A program made the translations under genes and the position numbers. Shown in pieces: positions 1 through 8,900 of a stretch of DNA of 64,000 nt. Below the pieces are notes generated by a model that saw nothing but the letters and a program-made list of their open reading frames with translations, did no database searches and was not told where the DNA came from. This DNA is from UBA4582 sp047630175 (lineage in GTDB: Bacteria > Pseudomonadota > Gammaproteobacteria > Pseudomonadales > Azotimanducaceae): the NCBI GenBank assembly GCA_047630175.1, contig JBLHVI010000005.1, positions 55,326 to 119,325 of the forward strand. Reading direction: 5' to 3'. Every line of letters begins with the position of its first letter. Position 1 is the stretch's first letter.

Positions 1-5
1 TCTCC

Positions 6-1067
6 ATGGGTTTTTATCCGGCGGAATATTTTCGCGGGACCGTCGATTACATTGCCGACACCCAAACTGCAGACGGTGCGATTCCGTGGTTTCCGGGCGG
101 CATGATGGATCCCTGGGACCATATTGAATCGGCCATGGGGCTCACCATCGGTGGGCGTCTAGATGAGGCCCAGCAAGCCTATTACTGGTTGCGAGACTTC
201 CAGTTAGCCAATGGCAGCTGGATGGCATCCTACAAAGACGGTCAGGTCGAGGATGGTACACGCGCCGAGTCTAATTTTGTCGCCTATGTCGCGACGGGCG
301 TATGGCATCACTACCTCGTCACGCAGAATATCGACTTTCTTCAGACCATGTGGCCGGTGGTGCACGATGCGATGGAGTTTGTCTTACGACTACAGGGTCC
401 GGGCGGGGAGATTTACTGGGCCGAAGATACGACCAAAGGCATCCAAAAAGATTCATTAATTACAGGCTGCAGCAGCATCTACAAAAGCCTTGAATGTGCT
501 CTGAACATCGCCACCACGCTGGACACCAAGGTGCCTCATTGGGCCTTAGCACGAACACGATTAGGTGGCGCTCTGCGCCATCATCCCGAGTACTTTGATC
601 GTACTTGGGACAGCAAGAGCCGTTTCGCTATGGATTGGTTTTACCCCGTGCTTACTGGCGTGATTACCGGTGCGCAAGCCCGCCAGCATCTTAAATCGCG
701 CTGGGATCAGTTTGTCGTGCAGGGTCTTGGCAGTCGTTGCGTAAATGACGAGCCTTGGATTACCGTGGCTGAGTCCTGCGAGCTGGTTATGGCCTTGCTA
801 GCAGCAGACGAGTATCAAAGTGCGGTTCAGCTATTTAGCTGGCTACACGAATTTCGCGATACAGATGGCGCTTATTGGACCGGCTATGTATTTACCGATG
901 AAGCACTTTGGCCGTTAGAGAAACCAACTTGGACTGCTGGCGCTGTATTAATGGCAGCCGACGCGTTGGCAAACGCCACACCCGCAGCCAGCCTGTTTCG
1001 TCAGACTTCAACAGTCATTGCGTCGCAAGATACCCAACGTGCGAACCATACCGAGATCCTCGAATAG
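6..1067 (+). CDS. Prenyltransferase/squalene-oxidase-like alpha/alpha toroid protein
   Basis: The 353-residue product resembles proteins often annotated as prenyltransferase or squalene-oxidase-repeat proteins. It is rich in Trp, Gly and Asp, with repeated helix-turn motifs such as QTADGAIPWFPGG near residue 20, DFQLANGSW near 65 and RDTDGAYWTGY near 285. These QxxDGxxxW-type turns are typical of (alpha/alpha)6 barrels. In other gammaproteobacteria such genes lie beside glycosyltransferases and methyltransferases, which suggests a glycan or lipid modification role, but no catalytic activity can be assigned. The first ATG is only 6 bases into the window, so the ribosome site cannot be seen; the N-terminus looks complete by family resemblance. 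Its 3' end overlaps the convergent methyltransferase gene by 60 bp. Confidence 0.7.
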   Translation: MGFYPAEYFRGTVDYIADTQTADGAIPWFPGGMMDPWDHIESAMGLTIGGRLDEAQQAYYWLRDFQLANGSWMASYKDGQVEDGTRAESNFVAYVATGVWHHYLVTQNIDFLQTMWPVVHDAMEFVLRLQGPGGEIYWAEDTTKGIQKDSLITGCSSIYKSLECALNIATTLDTKVPHWALARTRLGGALRHHPEYFDRTWDSKSRFAMDWFYPVLTGVITGAQARQHLKSRWDQFVVQGLGSRCVNDEPWITVAESCELVMALLAADEYQSAVQLFSWLHEFRDTDGAYWTGYVFTDEALWPLEKPTWTAGAVLMAADALANATPAASLFRQTSTVIASQDTQRANHTEILE

Positions 1068-1628
1068 CCCCGATGCCAGCGCCTGCTGCCATATTGTATA
1101 GGGCGCCTGACCGCCATCATTAGGGTCAGGGAAAATATCATGGATCGCCAGAATACCGCCGTGAGCGATGTGTGGCATCCAACAATCGTAATCATTTTGA
1201 GCCGCAGCAAAACTGTGCCCACCATCGATAAAAACCATACCTAGGGGCGTCTGCCAGTCTCGCGAAGCGACAACGGTCGATGCCACAATCGGCACCACCA
1301 CAGACTCTAGGTCAGCGAGCCTAAGTGTCTGGCGAAATAGTCGAAATGTATCAATCAGCCCTACATCTGCATCAAAAACCGTAGGGTCATGATACAACTC
1401 ACCTAATTGATGCTCCTCGGAGCCACGATGATGGTCTACCGCGAACAAACTACGTCCACTTTGACGGCAGGCTTCACCCAGATAAACGGTAGACTTACCG
1501 CAATAACTGCCAATTTCGACGGTCGGTCCAATGGGCCCGACTATCAAACACTGGTCATACAGCGCCTGCCCCTCTGCAGGGTCGAGAAAGCCTTTGACCG
1601 ACTCAATATCAATAGCTAATATTAACAT
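1008..1628 (-). CDS. Class I SAM-dependent methyltransferase (Methyltransf_24 type)
   Basis: The product (206 aa from ATG at 1628) has the SAM-binding glycine motif VEIGSYCGKST at residues 37-47, an acidic/His segment (AVDHHRG) about 30 residues later, and the VFIDGGHS strand typical of Methyltransf_24 proteins. The substrate is unknown; homologues commonly modify sugars or small molecules. I prefer ATG 1628, which has GGA seven bases upstream, over the in-frame GTG at 1640. Its end overlaps the tail-to-tail neighbour by 60 bp. The C-terminus TLGILRR matches the usual family ending, so this overlap looks genuine rather than a lost stop. It may be co-transcribed with the small membrane protein gene just upstream. 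Confidence 0.8.
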   Translation of the reverse strand: MLILAIDIESVKGFLDPAEGQALYDQCLIVGPIGPTVEIGSYCGKSTVYLGEACRQSGRSLFAVDHHRGSEEHQLGELYHDPTVFDADVGLIDTFRLFRQTLRLADLESVVVPIVASTVVASRDWQTPLGMVFIDGGHSFAAAQNDYDCWMPHIAHGGILAIHDIFPDPNDGGQAPYTIWQQALASGLFEDLGMVRTLGILRRNDC

Positions 1629-1660
1629 ACAAAAATCCACAGAATTAAGGCACTAAGTCT

Positions 1661-1840
1661 TTAAAAAATAACGAAAATTACCAAAAAAACGGGCGCCACC
1701 AACAGCACCGAATAATAGGCAATATTGTTCAAAGGCGGGAACTTATCAGTGCTTTTCAGTGGTAACTGATTACCCACTATCAGCCACAATAAACTACCAA
1801 AAATCATCGAAAGCACTATACTCAACAACAATATTGCCAT
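1661..1840 (-). CDS. Small two-TM membrane protein, unknown
   Basis: This would be a 59-residue hydrophobic protein from ATG 1840 (AGG about 10 bases upstream). It has one predicted membrane segment at residues 2-24 and another at about 40-58, joined by a short polar loop containing KSTDKFPP. An in-frame TTG at 1867 would add nine residues. The gene ends only about 30 bp before the methyltransferase start on the same strand, so a two-gene transcript is plausible. I do not recognise the family. Support is the clean two-TM pattern and the spacing; at this length it could be chance. Confidence 0.4.
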   Translation of the reverse strand: MAILLLSIVLSMIFGSLLWLIVGNQLPLKSTDKFPPLNNIAYYSVLLVAPVFLVIFVIF

Positions 1841-1993
1841 AAATTTTTTGCCTATTGACCCACTCAAGGGGCACTTTGTAAGAGATTATTTACAATAAAT
1901 ACTGGGCAATAGGCCGGCTAAACTGGCACTATTATGCGACTACATCGACGGTTTGCCACTGCGGGCAGCCCTTCAGAAAGGATTGCGTGGACG

Positions 1994-2455
1994 ATGAATC
2001 AAATCAACTCAATACAACTTGTCAAATGCCTGGTTAAAAATACCGACGGCGTCACCAGCCTCCGCCTTATTGAAAAAGACAGTTATGATCTTTGGTGCTT
2101 CCTCGTCACTACGCGGCATAATATCACAATCGTAGAATCGACTCTTTGTTTGTGGCTGACAGATGCTGAGTTTGATCGTAAGCGCGAGATCTATAGTCGT
2201 GCAGGCACGTGTGAAAATGCCAATCGTCTCGTTCTTATGATGTACGACGATCACGGCAATTTCAACCACACAACGCGTTACTGCGTGGGCCGAGACAGTC
2301 AATCGTTAGAGGCGATACTCTTGCGTCATATGCCAGAGGAAATAATTAACAGCAATCAATATAGCATCGATGTAGAAGTCGGAATTATTATCAACAGCGG
2401 CCCTTTGAATCGCCTGAGCTTGACAGACTACGCCGACCTAGAAACACCGACCTAA
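1994..2455 (+). CDS. Hypothetical protein
   Basis: An uncharacterised protein of 153 aa if started at ATG 1994; an in-frame ATG at 1934 would make 173 aa. The longer N-terminus is Arg/Ser-rich with no ribosome site, while AGGA lies 13 bases before 1994, so the shorter form is slightly preferred. The sequence is soluble, mixed alpha/beta in character, with scattered Cys and no signal peptide or membrane segment. I recognise no domain. It is divergent from the small membrane protein gene and convergent with moeA. Confidence 0.45.
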   Translation: MNQINSIQLVKCLVKNTDGVTSLRLIEKDSYDLWCFLVTTRHNITIVESTLCLWLTDAEFDRKREIYSRAGTCENANRLVLMMYDDHGNFNHTTRYCVGRDSQSLEAILLRHMPEEIINSNQYSIDVEVGIIINSGPLNRLSLTDYADLETPT

Positions 2456-2473
2456 GACAGATCGTCCCAAACA

Positions 2474-2509
2474 CAGGCTTAGCACTACCGGCTCAGCACT
2501 AAAAGCCTG
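2474..2509. terminator. Weak bidirectional stem-loop between convergent genes
   Basis: CAGGCTT (2474-2480) pairs with AAGCCTG (2503-2509), and an inner AG/CT pair may extend the stem across a two-base bulge. It lies between the convergent hypothetical gene (ends 2455) and moeA (ends 2524). There is no strong T-run, so termination is inferred from placement only. Confidence 0.35.
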
Positions 2510-2523
2510 CTGAATCTGCCTGC

Positions 2524-3750
2524 TTAACTCGCAAACGGATAAACCTTCATCCAGTCACCACGGTTGATCGCTTGATCAACCTCCTGCTCTGCCAAACCAT
2601 CCGCCCAACTAACAGAAGACATCACTCCTGAGCCTTGCTGAGGATAAAGTTGCGCGCTGATTTCATCGTGCTCTGTATCAGTTAGCTTAACGCGCAAATA
2701 TTCACGGCGCCGCCCCGCTGGCCTTGAAAAATCGGCACGCGCGTAACTCATCAGGGGTTTTGTCACGCTGGCCCCCTGTAGCTTCAGTAGGTACGGTCGA
2801 GCGATCAGCATAAACGTCACGAAGCTGGATACAGGGTTACCTGGCAAACCAAAAAATGGCACACCCTTGACGTTACCAAAGGCTAGCGGCTTGCCCGGTT
2901 TAATAGCGAGCCGCCACAAGTCTAAACTGCCCAGCGCCTCAACGACGGCTTTGACATGGTCTTCTTCGCCGACAGATACGCCACCGCTACTGACAATAAC
3001 ATCAGCCTCTGCAGCGCCTCGCAAAAGCGCCTGTTGAGTAGACTCAGGGGTGTCGGCCACAAGGCCTAGGTTGACGACCTGCATACCCAACTGACTTATC
3101 AACCCTGCCAAGGTGTAGTGATTAGAATTATAAATTTGGCCCGGCAGTAACGGCCCCGGCGGTTCCACCAACTCATCCCCAGTACACATCAGGCCGACAC
3201 GCAGCTGCTCGTACACAGACACCTGACAAACGCCTACCGACGCAGCCAGCCCTAGGTCTTGGGGCAACAACCGGCGCCCCGCGTGCAACACGGTCTGACC
3301 GAAACTGATGTCTTGGCCCTGCGGGCGAACATTTGCACCCGGTACTGGCAGCTCAAGCAGTGTCACTAGGTCCTGCGACAATTGCGTATCTTCCTGAATC
3401 ACCACTGAATCTGCCCCTGCGGGCATTGGCGCACCGGTGAAAATCCGTGATAGCGTACCTGATTGCCAAGGCTGACCGACATAGCCGGCGGCAATACGGT
3501 CAGCGACCGGATACGTGCCGCCAGCACGCATCTGCGGGTCAGTCACATTCAGCGCATAACCATCCATTGCGCTATTGGCCGCGGCAGGCACATCGACGCT
3601 GGCGGTAATATCTTCCGCAAGAATTCGACCCAATGCGCTGGCGAGACCAACTTTCTCAACCCGCTTAACCCTTAGCGTCGATGCCGCGTGCGCCAGCAGC
3701 GTTGAGATAACCTCATCGACAGTCGTTAACGACGATGTCACAGCGGGCAT
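2524..3750 (-). CDS. moeA: Molybdopterin molybdenumtransferase MoeA
   Basis: MoeA inserts molybdate into adenylylated molybdopterin, the last step of molybdenum cofactor synthesis, in the cytoplasm. The 408-residue length is typical. Visible family motifs are ANSAMDGYAL near residue 60, FTGAPMPAGAD near 110, RPQGQDI near 145, MCTGDEL, SSGGVSVGEEDH near 255, KPGKPLAFG and FGLPGNPVSSF near 300. The start codon overlaps the stop codon of moaB by one base (TGATG), so translation is probably coupled. No other Moco genes are in the window. Confidence 0.95.
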   Translation of the reverse strand: MPAVTSSLTTVDEVISTLLAHAASTLRVKRVEKVGLASALGRILAEDITASVDVPAAANSAMDGYALNVTDPQMRAGGTYPVADRIAAGYVGQPWQSGTLSRIFTGAPMPAGADSVVIQEDTQLSQDLVTLLELPVPGANVRPQGQDISFGQTVLHAGRRLLPQDLGLAASVGVCQVSVYEQLRVGLMCTGDELVEPPGPLLPGQIYNSNHYTLAGLISQLGMQVVNLGLVADTPESTQQALLRGAAEADVIVSSGGVSVGEEDHVKAVVEALGSLDLWRLAIKPGKPLAFGNVKGVPFFGLPGNPVSSFVTFMLIARPYLLKLQGASVTKPLMSYARADFSRPAGRRREYLRVKLTDTEHDEISAQLYPQQGSGVMSSVSWADGLAEQEVDQAINRGDWMKVYPFAS

Positions 3751-4253
3751 CAGTGCGAGCCAGTGCGAATCAATTCAGCAAAGTTACAGGGGCGATTTTC
3801 GCTGTTTAGCTGCTGCTTAAGGATACCTTCCCACGCGGTGCGGCAAGCGCCCGTTGATCCTGGTACACAGAACACCAGCGTATCGTTCGCCATACCCGCA
3901 ATGGCTCTTGACTGCACAGTAGATGTACCTATCTCTAGATAAGAAAGATGCCGAAACAACTCACCAAACCCAGGCACCTCAACGTCTAATAGCGGCAACA
4001 AGGCCTCAGGCGTCGAATCACGACCCGTGAAACCAGTGCCACCCGTTGTCATTATCACCTCGACACCCGGGTCCGCGATCCAGGCCGAGACCGTTGCTCG
4101 CAATCGATATATATCGTCGATAACGATTTCACGTGCTGCTAACGCATGACCCGCAGCGGTTAACGCGTCGACCAAAAACTGGCCCGAGGTATCGTTTGCA
4201 AGCGTTCGCGTGTCAGACACGGTAAGTACCGCACAGCGTAATTGTTCACTCAT
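3750..4253 (-). CDS. moaB: Molybdenum cofactor biosynthesis protein MoaB
   Basis: A 167-residue MogA/MoaB-family protein that binds molybdopterin and is thought to adenylylate it before MoeA acts. It carries LTVSDTR near residue 10, the substrate-binding MTTGGTGFTGRD near 70 with TPEAL, and the VFCVPGSTGACR segment near 130. An AGG-containing ribosome site precedes ATG 4253. It is first in a two-gene operon with moeA, their codons overlapping by one base. Order and coupling suggest stoichiometric production of the two enzymes. Confidence 0.93.
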   Translation of the reverse strand: MSEQLRCAVLTVSDTRTLANDTSGQFLVDALTAAGHALAAREIVIDDIYRLRATVSAWIADPGVEVIMTTGGTGFTGRDSTPEALLPLLDVEVPGFGELFRHLSYLEIGTSTVQSRAIAGMANDTLVFCVPGSTGACRTAWEGILKQQLNSENRPCNFAELIRTGSH

Positions 4254-4315
4254 AGTTAAAACCTGTCAGATGACTGCCCGACACCGGACGGCAATCTTTA
4301 AAAAAATGTAGAAAC

Positions 4316-5698
4316 CTACATATTACTGTTTAGCAAGTAGTGGGTGTAGATACTGGCTATGTATCCTAGCGCAATAGCCCAACTCCATTTCAGGTGCGAA
4401 AAGAATGTGTAAAGCCCTCGCGCCTGACCCATCAACGCCACACCCGCAGCCGACCCAATGGATAGCAGGCTGCCACCCACCCCGCACGTCAGAGTAATTA
4501 ACAACCACTCGTAGTGATTCATTTCTGGGTTCATTGTCAGAATAGCGAACATCACCGGAATGTTATCAATAACCGCGGAAATAACGCCCATGGCTATATT
4601 GGCATTGGTGGCGCCCCAGCCGATGTAGAAGTAATTCGACATAATTTCTAGATAGCCGATGAAACCCAGACCGCCGACACAAAAAATTACACCGAAGAAA
4701 AAGAACAGAGTGTCCCACTCGGCACGGGCCACCTTGTTAAAAATATTGAAGTTACTGAAGTCTTCATGCTCGGCTGGCGATGACATCTTGATGTAGTACG
4801 CGAAGAAAAACAGGTAAGACATACCGAACATCATGCCCAAAAAGGGCGGCAGGTGCAGAAACTGCTCGAAGGATACTGCTGTGGCAATCGTGCAGACAAA
4901 TAACCCACAAATCACTAAAGCGCCACGTTTCAGAGGCACGTCGGCGCCGCCAGCAGCATCCGGATGCTCGTCTGGTATCGCGAAATGCATACATGCCGCT
5001 GGCACCAGAAAGTTCACCAAGGAGGGGAAGAATAGGACAAAAAACTCAAAGAAGTCCGCGTGACCGCTCTGCCATACCATCAACGTGGTGATATCGCCAA
5101 ACGGGCTGAAAGCACCACCAGCATTTGCTGCTACAACAATATTGATACAGCCGATGGCAACAAATTTCGGACTGTCAGAACCCACGGACAACACAACGGC
5201 GCCCATCAATAAAGCGGTTGTAAGATTATCGGCGATGGGGGATAAAAAGAAGGCAATAAAGCCAGTGATCCAGAACAATTTGCGGTAGCCAAACTGACGG
5301 CGAATCAGCCAAGCCCGCATGGCCTCAAACACATTCCGCTCGGTCATGGCATTAATATAGGTCATCGCTACCAACAGGAACAAAAACAGCGCCGCATATT
5401 CAGTAAGATTATGTTCAAGGACAGTATGCATCGCCTCTGCGTCACCGTCGTAATTTGCCGTCAGATAGGCCACCAAAATCCAGATCAGGCCCGCGGCAAA
5501 AATCACTGGTTTGGATTTTGGTAGGTGGATAAATTCTTCCGCCATAACAAACGCATAGGCGACCACAAAGATCGCTACGGCTAACAGGCCAAGACCTGTG
5601 CCCGTCAGACCCAGAGTGGGCGACCCACCACTACTGCTAGAACTGGCGAAAGCTAAATTCGCCACCAACATACCCATCAGGCCAAAAAATATCCGCAT
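4316..5698 (-). CDS. nhaD: Na+/H+ antiporter NhaD
   Basis: An inner-membrane sodium/proton antiporter of the NhaD family, used for pH and sodium homeostasis in marine and halophilic bacteria. The 460-residue product has about a dozen hydrophobic segments. Diagnostic stretches include SPIADNLTTALLMGAV, AANAGGAFSPFGDITTLM and AVIDNIPVMFAILTM; the conserved Asp residues in DNLT, GDIT and DNIP fit the ion path. The Ser-rich segment after residue 20 follows a signal-like N-terminus, as in other NhaD proteins. ATG 5698 is chosen because GAGAG lies just upstream; ATG 5710 would add four residues. Single-gene unit, 62 bp downstream boundary with moaB. Confidence 0.92.
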   Translation of the reverse strand: MRIFFGLMGMLVANLAFASSSSSGGSPTLGLTGTGLGLLAVAIFVVAYAFVMAEEFIHLPKSKPVIFAAGLIWILVAYLTANYDGDAEAMHTVLEHNLTEYAALFLFLLVAMTYINAMTERNVFEAMRAWLIRRQFGYRKLFWITGFIAFFLSPIADNLTTALLMGAVVLSVGSDSPKFVAIGCINIVVAANAGGAFSPFGDITTLMVWQSGHADFFEFFVLFFPSLVNFLVPAACMHFAIPDEHPDAAGGADVPLKRGALVICGLFVCTIATAVSFEQFLHLPPFLGMMFGMSYLFFFAYYIKMSSPAEHEDFSNFNIFNKVARAEWDTLFFFFGVIFCVGGLGFIGYLEIMSNYFYIGWGATNANIAMGVISAVIDNIPVMFAILTMNPEMNHYEWLLITLTCGVGGSLLSIGSAAGVALMGQARGLYTFFSHLKWSWAIALGYIASIYTHYLLNSNM

Positions 5699-5832
5699 AT
5701 TATCTCTCATTCTTAGAATTTATGGTGTCACGCTCTTAACCACGACTACGTCTTACCTAACGCCCTACATAACTTTTTATCAAGACCTACTTAACGACCT
5801 GCTGAATTACCGATCCAACGAATCATTGCAGC

Positions 5833-6606
5833 CTACTGACCCGACCAATTAGGCGCGCGCTTTTCAGCAAACGCTTTCGGCCCTTCGACAAAATCTGCCG
5901 ACCCATACATCGTCTGTATCTGCGCGTACTTGCCCTTAATGGCCTCTTCAAGACTAGCGGCACTCATGCCCTGCATCGCCGCTTCCTTACTACTGCGCAC
6001 CGACAGCGGGGCGCACTCGAGGATCTGTGCAGCCCAGGCTCGGGCTCCGTTAAGTGCCTCGCCGGCGGCGACCACATCATTCACAAACCCTAACGCCTTG
6101 CCTTCGGCAGCGCCGACCCGGCGACCCGTGAGCAGCATGCCCATAGCCTGCTTCATGCCAATCTCGCGCGGCAGCCTGTGAATGCCGCCCGCAAGTGCCG
6201 CCAAGCCAACGCGTGGCTCCGGCAGAGCGAAGATAGCATTGTCCGCAGCAATAATCAGATCGCAGGCCAGTGCAATCTCGAAACCACCGCCCATCGCAAT
6301 GCCATTGACCGCAGCGATCACCGGTTTGGCGCAGTCGAAACGCGAAGTCAGGCCCGCAAATCCCGTTGCCGGCGAATACATCTTGCCTCCAGTAGCTTGG
6401 TACTTGAGGTCATTTCCCGCGCTAAAGGCCCGATCACCTGCACCCGTGATAATGGCGACCCACTGCTCCGGGTCTGCCGCAAAGTCATCAAATACCTCGG
6501 CGAGCTCAGCATTTGCTGGCGGATGCAGTGAATTCATCACATCCGGGCGCTGAATGGTGACGATGGTCAATCTACCTTCTTTCTCAACACTGCAAAATTC
6601 TGGCAT
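5833..6606 (-). CDS. Enoyl-CoA hydratase/isomerase family protein
   Basis: A 257-residue crotonase-fold enzyme acting on an acyl-CoA thioester. The oxyanion-hole segments are AFSAGNDLK near residue 65 and NGIAMGGGFEIALACD near 110, followed by FALPEPRVGLAALAGG. The sequence resembles carnitinyl/crotonobetainyl-CoA hydratase-like crotonases more than fatty-acid beta-oxidation hydratases, but the substrate cannot be fixed. Start 6606 is supported by an excellent AGGAGG six bases upstream; a longer reading frame to 6687 lacks such a site. It stands alone between nhaD and malY, all facing left. Confidence 0.88.
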   Translation of the reverse strand: MPEFCSVEKEGRLTIVTIQRPDVMNSLHPPANAELAEVFDDFAADPEQWVAIITGAGDRAFSAGNDLKYQATGGKMYSPATGFAGLTSRFDCAKPVIAAVNGIAMGGGFEIALACDLIIAADNAIFALPEPRVGLAALAGGIHRLPREIGMKQAMGMLLTGRRVGAAEGKALGFVNDVVAAGEALNGARAWAAQILECAPLSVRSSKEAAMQGMSAASLEEAIKGKYAQIQTMYGSADFVEGPKAFAEKRAPNWSGQ

Positions 6607-6729
6607 TAAAACCTCCTTGTCAAAGCATAAAATGAATAACTGAAGCGTAGGCGTTCTTGACGAAAATGCCATATTACCAGTATGCACTCAGCGATTAACA
6701 GCCAGACCCATGCCTGACCAACAATACCC

Positions 6730-7917
6730 CTAGACTTGCTGCAGCGCCTTCTTAAAGCGCTCTACCGCCTGCACCAGAATAGACCGTGGACAGCCAAAGT
6801 TCAGGCGCACGAATCCCTCGCCACTAAATTGCTCACCCTTAGATAGCCCCAACCCGTGAGACTCAAAAAAACTGGCCGGGTTATTCAAACCCAGCGCCGA
6901 TACATCAATCCAAGCAAGATAGGTCGCCTCCACCGCATGCATATGAATGCCAGGCAACGCGTTTAACGCCTCAGTTAAATAATCGCGGTTGCCTTGCAGA
7001 TAGGTCAACAGCCCTGCATGCCAGTCAGCACAGTCGCGGTATGCTGCTAGCATCGCCTCGTACGCCAATAAACTCAGGCCTGGCAGAACGCCCTCGCCGG
7101 CCGCATTAAATCGCGCGCGTAACACAGGATTCTGAATCACCGCGAAAGATCCGCCCAAGCCCGCAATGTTGAAGGTCTTACTAGGCGCCAGCAGCGTTAC
7201 CGTGCGCGACGCGGCATCAGCGCTTATGGTCGCTATAGGAATATGCTGGCGACCATCCAGTAACAGGTCACAGTGAATTTCATCTGAGCAAATCAGGAGG
7301 TCTTCACGCTCACAGATCATCGCAATCTGGGTCAATTCATCACGGTCTAACGCCCGACCCACCGGATTAAACGGATTACATAACATTAATAATCTGGCAT
7401 GGCCCCGCGCTTCTGCGTCCAGCGCCTTCAGCGGAAACCTAAAGCCGTCAGCAGTTGTCTCCACCGGTAAATGGATCAACTCCCTAGACTGCAGCTTTGG
7501 CGCTTCTAGGAATGGGTAATACACCGGCGTCGCCGTCACCGCGGCTTCACCCTCGTGCAGCAATCCACGACAAGCCATATTCAGGCCCGGCACCACACCC
7601 GGCATAAAGACAATATCCTCAGCGCTAACCTGCCATTGATAAAGACGCTGCAGCCGCTCAATAATAACCTCTTCAAGATCTGGCGGTGGCAGCGTGTAGC
7701 CAAAAATACCATGGTCGACCCTTTTCTGTAGCGCTTCAATGATCGGCGCAGGCGACCGAAAATCCATGTCCGCCACCCATAAAGGCAGAATATCGCGCCC
7801 CGCATACTTCTCGTATTTCGTGCAATGCGTCTTGCTGCGGTCAACGACTTGATCAAAGGCTTGCTGAAAGCCTTGAGCAGCGGCTTGTTTAGCTTCTTGT
7901 TCAAGATTGGAATTCAT
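6730..7917 (-). CDS. MalY/PatB family PLP-dependent C-S beta-lyase
   Basis: A fold-type I aminotransferase-like enzyme of the MalY/PatB group, which cleaves cystathionine or cysteine conjugates to a thiol, pyruvate and ammonia. Family signatures are ILPLWVADMDFRSP near residue 45, MLCNPFNPVGR, the CSDEIHCDLL segment and the PLP lysine in SKTFNIAGLGG at about residue 247. The C-terminal FVRLNFGCPR is typical. ATG 7917 is preferred because a candidate extended -10 box lies at 7945-7953; ATG 7929 and TTG 7962 are in frame. It is divergent from msrA, giving a local sulfur amino acid theme. Confidence 0.88.
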   Translation of the reverse strand: MNSNLEQEAKQAAAQGFQQAFDQVVDRSKTHCTKYEKYAGRDILPLWVADMDFRSPAPIIEALQKRVDHGIFGYTLPPPDLEEVIIERLQRLYQWQVSAEDIVFMPGVVPGLNMACRGLLHEGEAAVTATPVYYPFLEAPKLQSRELIHLPVETTADGFRFPLKALDAEARGHARLLMLCNPFNPVGRALDRDELTQIAMICEREDLLICSDEIHCDLLLDGRQHIPIATISADAASRTVTLLAPSKTFNIAGLGGSFAVIQNPVLRARFNAAGEGVLPGLSLLAYEAMLAAYRDCADWHAGLLTYLQGNRDYLTEALNALPGIHMHAVEATYLAWIDVSALGLNNPASFFESHGLGLSKGEQFSGEGFVRLNFGCPRSILVQAVERFKKALQQV

Positions 7918-7944
7918 CGCGTGATCCATTTGTTCGAATGTGGG

Positions 7945-7953
7945 AGTATAACA
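7945..7953 (-). promoter_or_regulatory. Candidate extended -10 promoter of the malY/patB-like gene
   Basis: Read leftward the sequence is TGTTATACT, an extended -10 box. The -35 region is poor. It would place transcription start about 20 bases before ATG 7917, supporting that start over the upstream TTG. Confidence 0.35.
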
Positions 7954-7995
7954 ATCTTTCAAATCACCGTTTACCTTCTCGCGAGGAGTACACTG

Positions 7996-8643
7996 ATGGG
8001 CCTATTTACCCGAAAATCCGCCATCCCAGCAGCCGCTGATTCATTGCCCGGCCGCAGCAATTCTATGCCCGTTCCTGACAGCCATTTTCTCACTGGAGAA
8101 CCCCTGCAGCCGCCTTTTGCAGCGCATTTGCAACAAGCAGTTTTTGGCATGGGTTGTTTCTGGGGCGCGGAACGTCGCTTCTGGGAGGCCCCAGGGGTTG
8201 TTACTACCGCCGCAGGTTACGTCGGCGGCACAACACCGAACCCTACCTACGAAGAAGTTTGTTCCGGCATGACCGGTCACAACGAAGTGGTGCTGGTTGT
8301 GTTCGACCCTGCCGTCACGAGCTATGCTAACCTACTGACCCTTTTCTGGGAGAGCCATAACCCGACGCAAGGCATGCGCCAAGGTAACGATATGGGCACC
8401 CAATACCGCTCGGGCATCTACACCTTCACCCCAGAGCAGCTCACCGAAGCCCAAGCCAGCGAACAACAGTTTCAGGCCAGCCTCGACGAAGCCGGTTTCA
8501 GCAAAATCACAACAGAAATAGCCCCTGTTGCCGACTTCTATTACGCCGAGCACTACCACCAGCAGTACCTAGCCAAAGTCCCTGACGGCTACTGTGGCCT
8601 AGGTGGCACCGGTGTTTGCTACGCGCCCGGCACTAGCACTTAA
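7996..8643 (+). CDS. msrA: Peptide-methionine (S)-S-oxide reductase MsrA
   Basis: MsrA repairs S-methionine sulfoxide in proteins and free methionine, in the cytoplasm. The 215-residue product carries the active-site GCFWGAE motif with catalytic Cys54, the GYVGG and GHNEVV segments, MGTQYRSGIY, and the C-terminal GYCGLGGTGVC with resolving-type cysteines, as in the E. coli enzyme of similar length. ATG 7996 is preceded by GAGGAG; a longer open frame to 7825 runs across the divergent malY-like gene and is not needed. No MsrB domain is fused or adjacent. Confidence 0.94.
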   Translation: MGLFTRKSAIPAAADSLPGRSNSMPVPDSHFLTGEPLQPPFAAHLQQAVFGMGCFWGAERRFWEAPGVVTTAAGYVGGTTPNPTYEEVCSGMTGHNEVVLVVFDPAVTSYANLLTLFWESHNPTQGMRQGNDMGTQYRSGIYTFTPEQLTEAQASEQQFQASLDEAGFSKITTEIAPVADFYYAEHYHQQYLAKVPDGYCGLGGTGVCYAPGTST

Positions 8644-8900
8644 CGAGACCCAAAGCCCAGTGAGATGGCACATACTTGCGCCTTTTCGCTGCGCTTACAT
8701 TTCCCCTAAGAGCTGGATAACAGCGGTATTTCGATTTTGGTGGATGCTGACTGAAGGCTGACCGTGCGCTGATGCCAGCCGCCGCTAAATGTCTGCATGC
8801 AGCTCCAATTTATGCGCACCAGCCAGCTGGACGGCAACCATAAGACCGACGGTCACAATACATCACCTCCATTCTCAGAGCCCCCGAGCTGTCGATCCTG

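Noticed and set aside
4323..5288. Several frames antisense or out of frame inside nhaD
   Set aside because: They follow the codon bias of nhaD in another frame and have no independent start signals.
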